The translations under genes were made by a program, and so were the position numbers. Under the pieces are notes generated by a model, which was not told the DNA's origin, ran no database searches, and saw only the letters and a list, made by a program, of their open reading frames with translations. Below, piece by piece: positions 7,022 through 8,632 of a stretch of 8,632 bases of DNA (its first letter is position 1; each line of letters begins with the position of its first letter). The stretch covers positions 1-8,632 of the forward strand of contig JAJFLF010000029.1 in NCBI GenBank assembly GCA_021772845.1, given 5' to 3'. The DNA comes from Mariprofundus sp. (GTDB lineage Bacteria; Pseudomonadota; Zetaproteobacteria; Mariprofundales; Mariprofundaceae).

Positions 7022-8320
7022 ATGAGATACTCTTCACATATTTTAATCTTGATTTTGGCGCTAAACCTCTCTGCCTGTGCGACGACTCAGAACCATCACG
7101 ACCCAATCCAGCCAGTTAACCGGGTAACTGATAGTGTTAACGATGCAATCGACCGCGTGACCTTAAAACCCCTGGCACAGGGATATACTACCGTAGTTCC
7201 CAAACCCATGCGTACAGCTGTAACTAATTTCTATGACAACGCCACCTATATGAACACGGTGCTCAATGATTTTTTACAAGGTAAAGGTGGTCAAGGTGTT
7301 GAGGATCTTATGCGCTTCCTCATCAATACTATATTGGGTATTGGCGGGCTGGTTGATGTTGCTACGCCAATGGGCTTTGAACGACATGACGAAGATTTTG
7401 GTCAAACACTCGCGACCTGGGGGGTATCACAGGGTGCTTATGTTGTTTACCCTCTTTTGGGCCCTAACTCTTTTCGTGACACGCCTGATTTTATCACTTC
7501 AACAGCCACCAACCCACTGTTTTGGGCAGGCCTTGTGGTCGCGCCCTATGTAACCATCCCGATCACAGCACTTAATTATGTAGATAAACGCGCACAACTA
7601 CTTGAAGCATCAACTATGCGGGATGAGCTATCTCTCGACCCCTATGTTTTTACGCGTGAAGCGTGGCGACAGAACCGCAACTATCTGATTCATGATGGTC
7701 ACCCTCCTGCACCTGCTGTGAATGAAGACGATGACTGGGAAGAGGATGATTTTGACTCTGAAGATGATTTTGAATCTGAAGATACAACGGATTCCGAAAA
7801 TGATATTGATGATCTGGATAAGTCTGGCTCCAAAGAGAACTCGAACAAAGAAGAAAAACGTAACACCTCTGATAACACGAATTCAACAACAACTGATACT
7901 GACACAGATGATAATGCCATGGGTTCAAACCTGAAAACCAGAATCAGTCTAAGCAGTGCCCCGGCAGCGGAAACAGCTGAAAGCAGTGCAATTGCTGCTG
8001 CAGGAAGCGAAATAGTAGTAGCTGGAAATGAAGTGCTTCAAAGTGAAGCAACTGATGCAAGCAAGTCAGTACAAGCTTCAGAGGCTATCTACTCCATCTA
8101 TCTCTCCTCACATTACTCAGAAATTGAAGCGGCAGCTGAACAGGGACGTTTTACAAAACTTGATATTCAAACAACAATTGTACCTGTCACTCTTGATCAG
8201 CATGTGTGGTATCGCCTGCGAGCCAGCGTACATCACGACAGAACTGAAGCGCTTAGCCAGTTAAAAATATTTAAATCTCGCACCGGTTTAAACGATGCAT
8301 GGTTGGAAGTGAAAAAATAG
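7022..8320 (+). CDS. mlaA: MlaA/VacJ-type outer-membrane lipoprotein with acidic linker and C-terminal SPOR-like domain
   Basis: MlaA is the outer-membrane component of the Mla system, which removes misplaced phospholipid from the outer leaflet. The 432-residue product has a lipoprotein signal with lipobox L-S-A-C (Cys19). The MlaA domain spans about 26-224: DPIQPVNRVTD, FYDNATYMNTVLNDFLQGK, FLINTILGIGGLVDVA, FGQTLATWGV and YPLLGPNSFRD are family hallmarks. E. coli MlaA is about 250 residues, so about 200 are extra. Residues 234-266 are intensely acidic (21 of 33 Asp/Glu), followed by a Ser/Thr/Asn/Asp stretch (267-298) and an Ala/Ser/Glu stretch. Residues 356-432 read as a SPOR-type beta-alpha-beta-beta-alpha-beta fold (YSIYLSS, EIEAAAEQG, TTIVPV, HVWYRLRASV, EALSQLKIF, AWLEVKK), a domain known to bind peptidoglycan. 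An in-frame TAG ten bases upstream fixes the ATG; no strong ribosome site is visible. No other mla gene is nearby. Confidence 0.92.
   Translation: MRYSSHILILILALNLSACATTQNHHDPIQPVNRVTDSVNDAIDRVTLKPLAQGYTTVVPKPMRTAVTNFYDNATYMNTVLNDFLQGKGGQGVEDLMRFLINTILGIGGLVDVATPMGFERHDEDFGQTLATWGVSQGAYVVYPLLGPNSFRDTPDFITSTATNPLFWAGLVVAPYVTIPITALNYVDKRAQLLEASTMRDELSLDPYVFTREAWRQNRNYLIHDGHPPAPAVNEDDDWEEDDFDSEDDFESEDTTDSENDIDDLDKSGSKENSNKEEKRNTSDNTNSTTTDTDTDDNAMGSNLKTRISLSSAPAAETAESSAIAAAGSEIVVAGNEVLQSEATDASKSVQASEAIYSIYLSSHYSEIEAAAEQGRFTKLDIQTTIVPVTLDQHVWYRLRASVHHDRTEALSQLKIFKSRTGLNDAWLEVKK
7745..7798 (+). repeat. Three 18-base tandem repeats coding the acidic linker of the MlaA-like protein
   Basis: Units 7745-7762, 7763-7780 and 7781-7798 encode DDFDSE, DDFESE and DTTDSE. 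The first two differ at a single base and the third has diverged. They are followed by a related NDIDDL. The in-frame unit suggests the acidic linker grew by duplication. Confidence 0.75.
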
Positions 8321-8327
8321 TAAGAAA

Positions 8328-8358
8328 AAAGGTAGGGAAACGCTGTTTCCCTACCTTT
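8328..8358. terminator. Strong bidirectional-looking intrinsic terminator between the mlaA-like gene and aroC
   Basis: A perfect 14-base-pair stem (8328-8341 with 8345-8358) has a three-base loop GCT. On the minus strand, serving aroC, the stem runs into six T residues and CTTA, an excellent terminator. On the plus strand, serving the mlaA-like gene, the stem ends in CCTTT followed by ACTCTCT, a weaker tail. It begins 8 bases after the mlaA-like stop and about 29 bases past the aroC stop. Confidence 0.85.
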
Positions 8359-8386
8359 ACTCTCTAAAAACTATTTATTAACCGCC

Positions 8387-8632
8387 TTAAATTTTGCTGG
8401 AACGATGTCTTAACATATGATCAGCCAATACCAGCGCCAGCATTGCTTCAGCAATCGGTACAGCACGAATGCCTACACAGGGGTCATGTCGCCCTTTGGT
8501 GATAATCTCTGCTTCATCACCATGAATATCGATGGTTGGACGTGACTGCAGAATTGAAGAGGTTGGTTTGAGCATCATGCGGGCACGAATACTGTCACCA
8601 TTGGAAATACCACCCAGAATACCACCGGCATG
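8387..8632 (-). CDS. aroC: Chorismate synthase, C-terminal 81 residues (5' part outside window)
   Basis: AroC makes chorismate from 5-enolpyruvylshikimate-3-phosphate with reduced FMN, the last step of the shikimate pathway in the cytoplasm. The frame is open from the window's right edge and ends at TAA (8387-8389). It shows the family's C-terminal hallmarks: HAGGILGGISNGDSI, LKPTSSI, ITKGRHDPCVGIRAVPIAEA and MLALVLADHMLR. The full protein is usually about 350-365 residues, so roughly three quarters lies outside the window. The tail after LADHMLR is short (HRSSKI). The gene is convergent with the mlaA-like gene and shares the terminator between them. Confidence 0.97.
   Translation of the reverse strand, partial: HAGGILGGISNGDSIRARMMLKPTSSILQSRPTIDIHGDEAEIITKGRHDPCVGIRAVPIAEAMLALVLADHMLRHRSSKI

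Noticed and set aside
7650..7928. Minus-strand Ser-rich frames opposite the acidic linker of the mlaA-like gene
   Set aside because: Low-complexity Ser-rich product is the expected antisense reading of Asp/Glu codon repeats, not a real gene.
7022..8320. Possibility that the mlaA-SPOR gene is two genes joined by a sequencing error
   Set aside because: The frame is continuous through a linker with in-frame 18-base repeats, and no ribosome site or convincing second start is visible before the SPOR-like segment; kept as a check rather than a call.

Overview
The window reads as chromosomal DNA of a Gram-negative gammaproteobacterium of moderate GC content (mid-40s per cent by eye). The basis is the gene set: Tex, GspA/ExeA and GspB, a DUF3012 lipoprotein, DUF4197, MlaA/VacJ and AroC. 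A Methylophaga-like or related marine lineage would fit, but that is a guess from composition and gene content. No tRNA, rRNA, insertion sequence, phage gene or CRISPR array is visible. The window is core-genome-like, with one unusual domain fusion.

Layout from left to right: (1) the transcription accessory protein gene tex on the minus strand, running off the left edge (2145 down to 1). (2) A 244-base divergent spacer holding a small hairpin, then a tiny plus-strand lipoprotein gene of the DUF3012 type (2390-2572). (3) A convergent spacer with terminator-like hairpins (2573-2705). (4) A minus-strand cluster that looks like one operon, in transcription order gspA (ExeA-type AAA+ ATPase), gspB, a DUF4197 secreted protein and an inorganic pyrophosphatase (6799 down to 2706). 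(5) A divergent spacer of about 220 bases. (6) A plus-strand mlaA/vacJ-type lipoprotein gene (7022-8320), 432 codons long, whose product adds an acidic linker and a SPOR-like peptidoglycan-binding domain to the usual MlaA part. (7) A strong bidirectional-looking terminator. (8) The 3' end of aroC (chorismate synthase) on the minus strand, cut by the right edge.

The centre of the window is an envelope neighbourhood. GspA has a cytoplasmic ATPase and a periplasmic peptidoglycan-binding end, and GspB is its membrane partner. In the type II secretion systems where they are known, the pair helps place the secretin in the outer membrane through the wall. The divergent MlaA-like protein would sit in the outer membrane and, through its SPOR-like tail, could also reach peptidoglycan. 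No other type II secretion gene and no other mla gene is present here. The best candidate for something undescribed is the MlaA-acidic linker-SPOR architecture.
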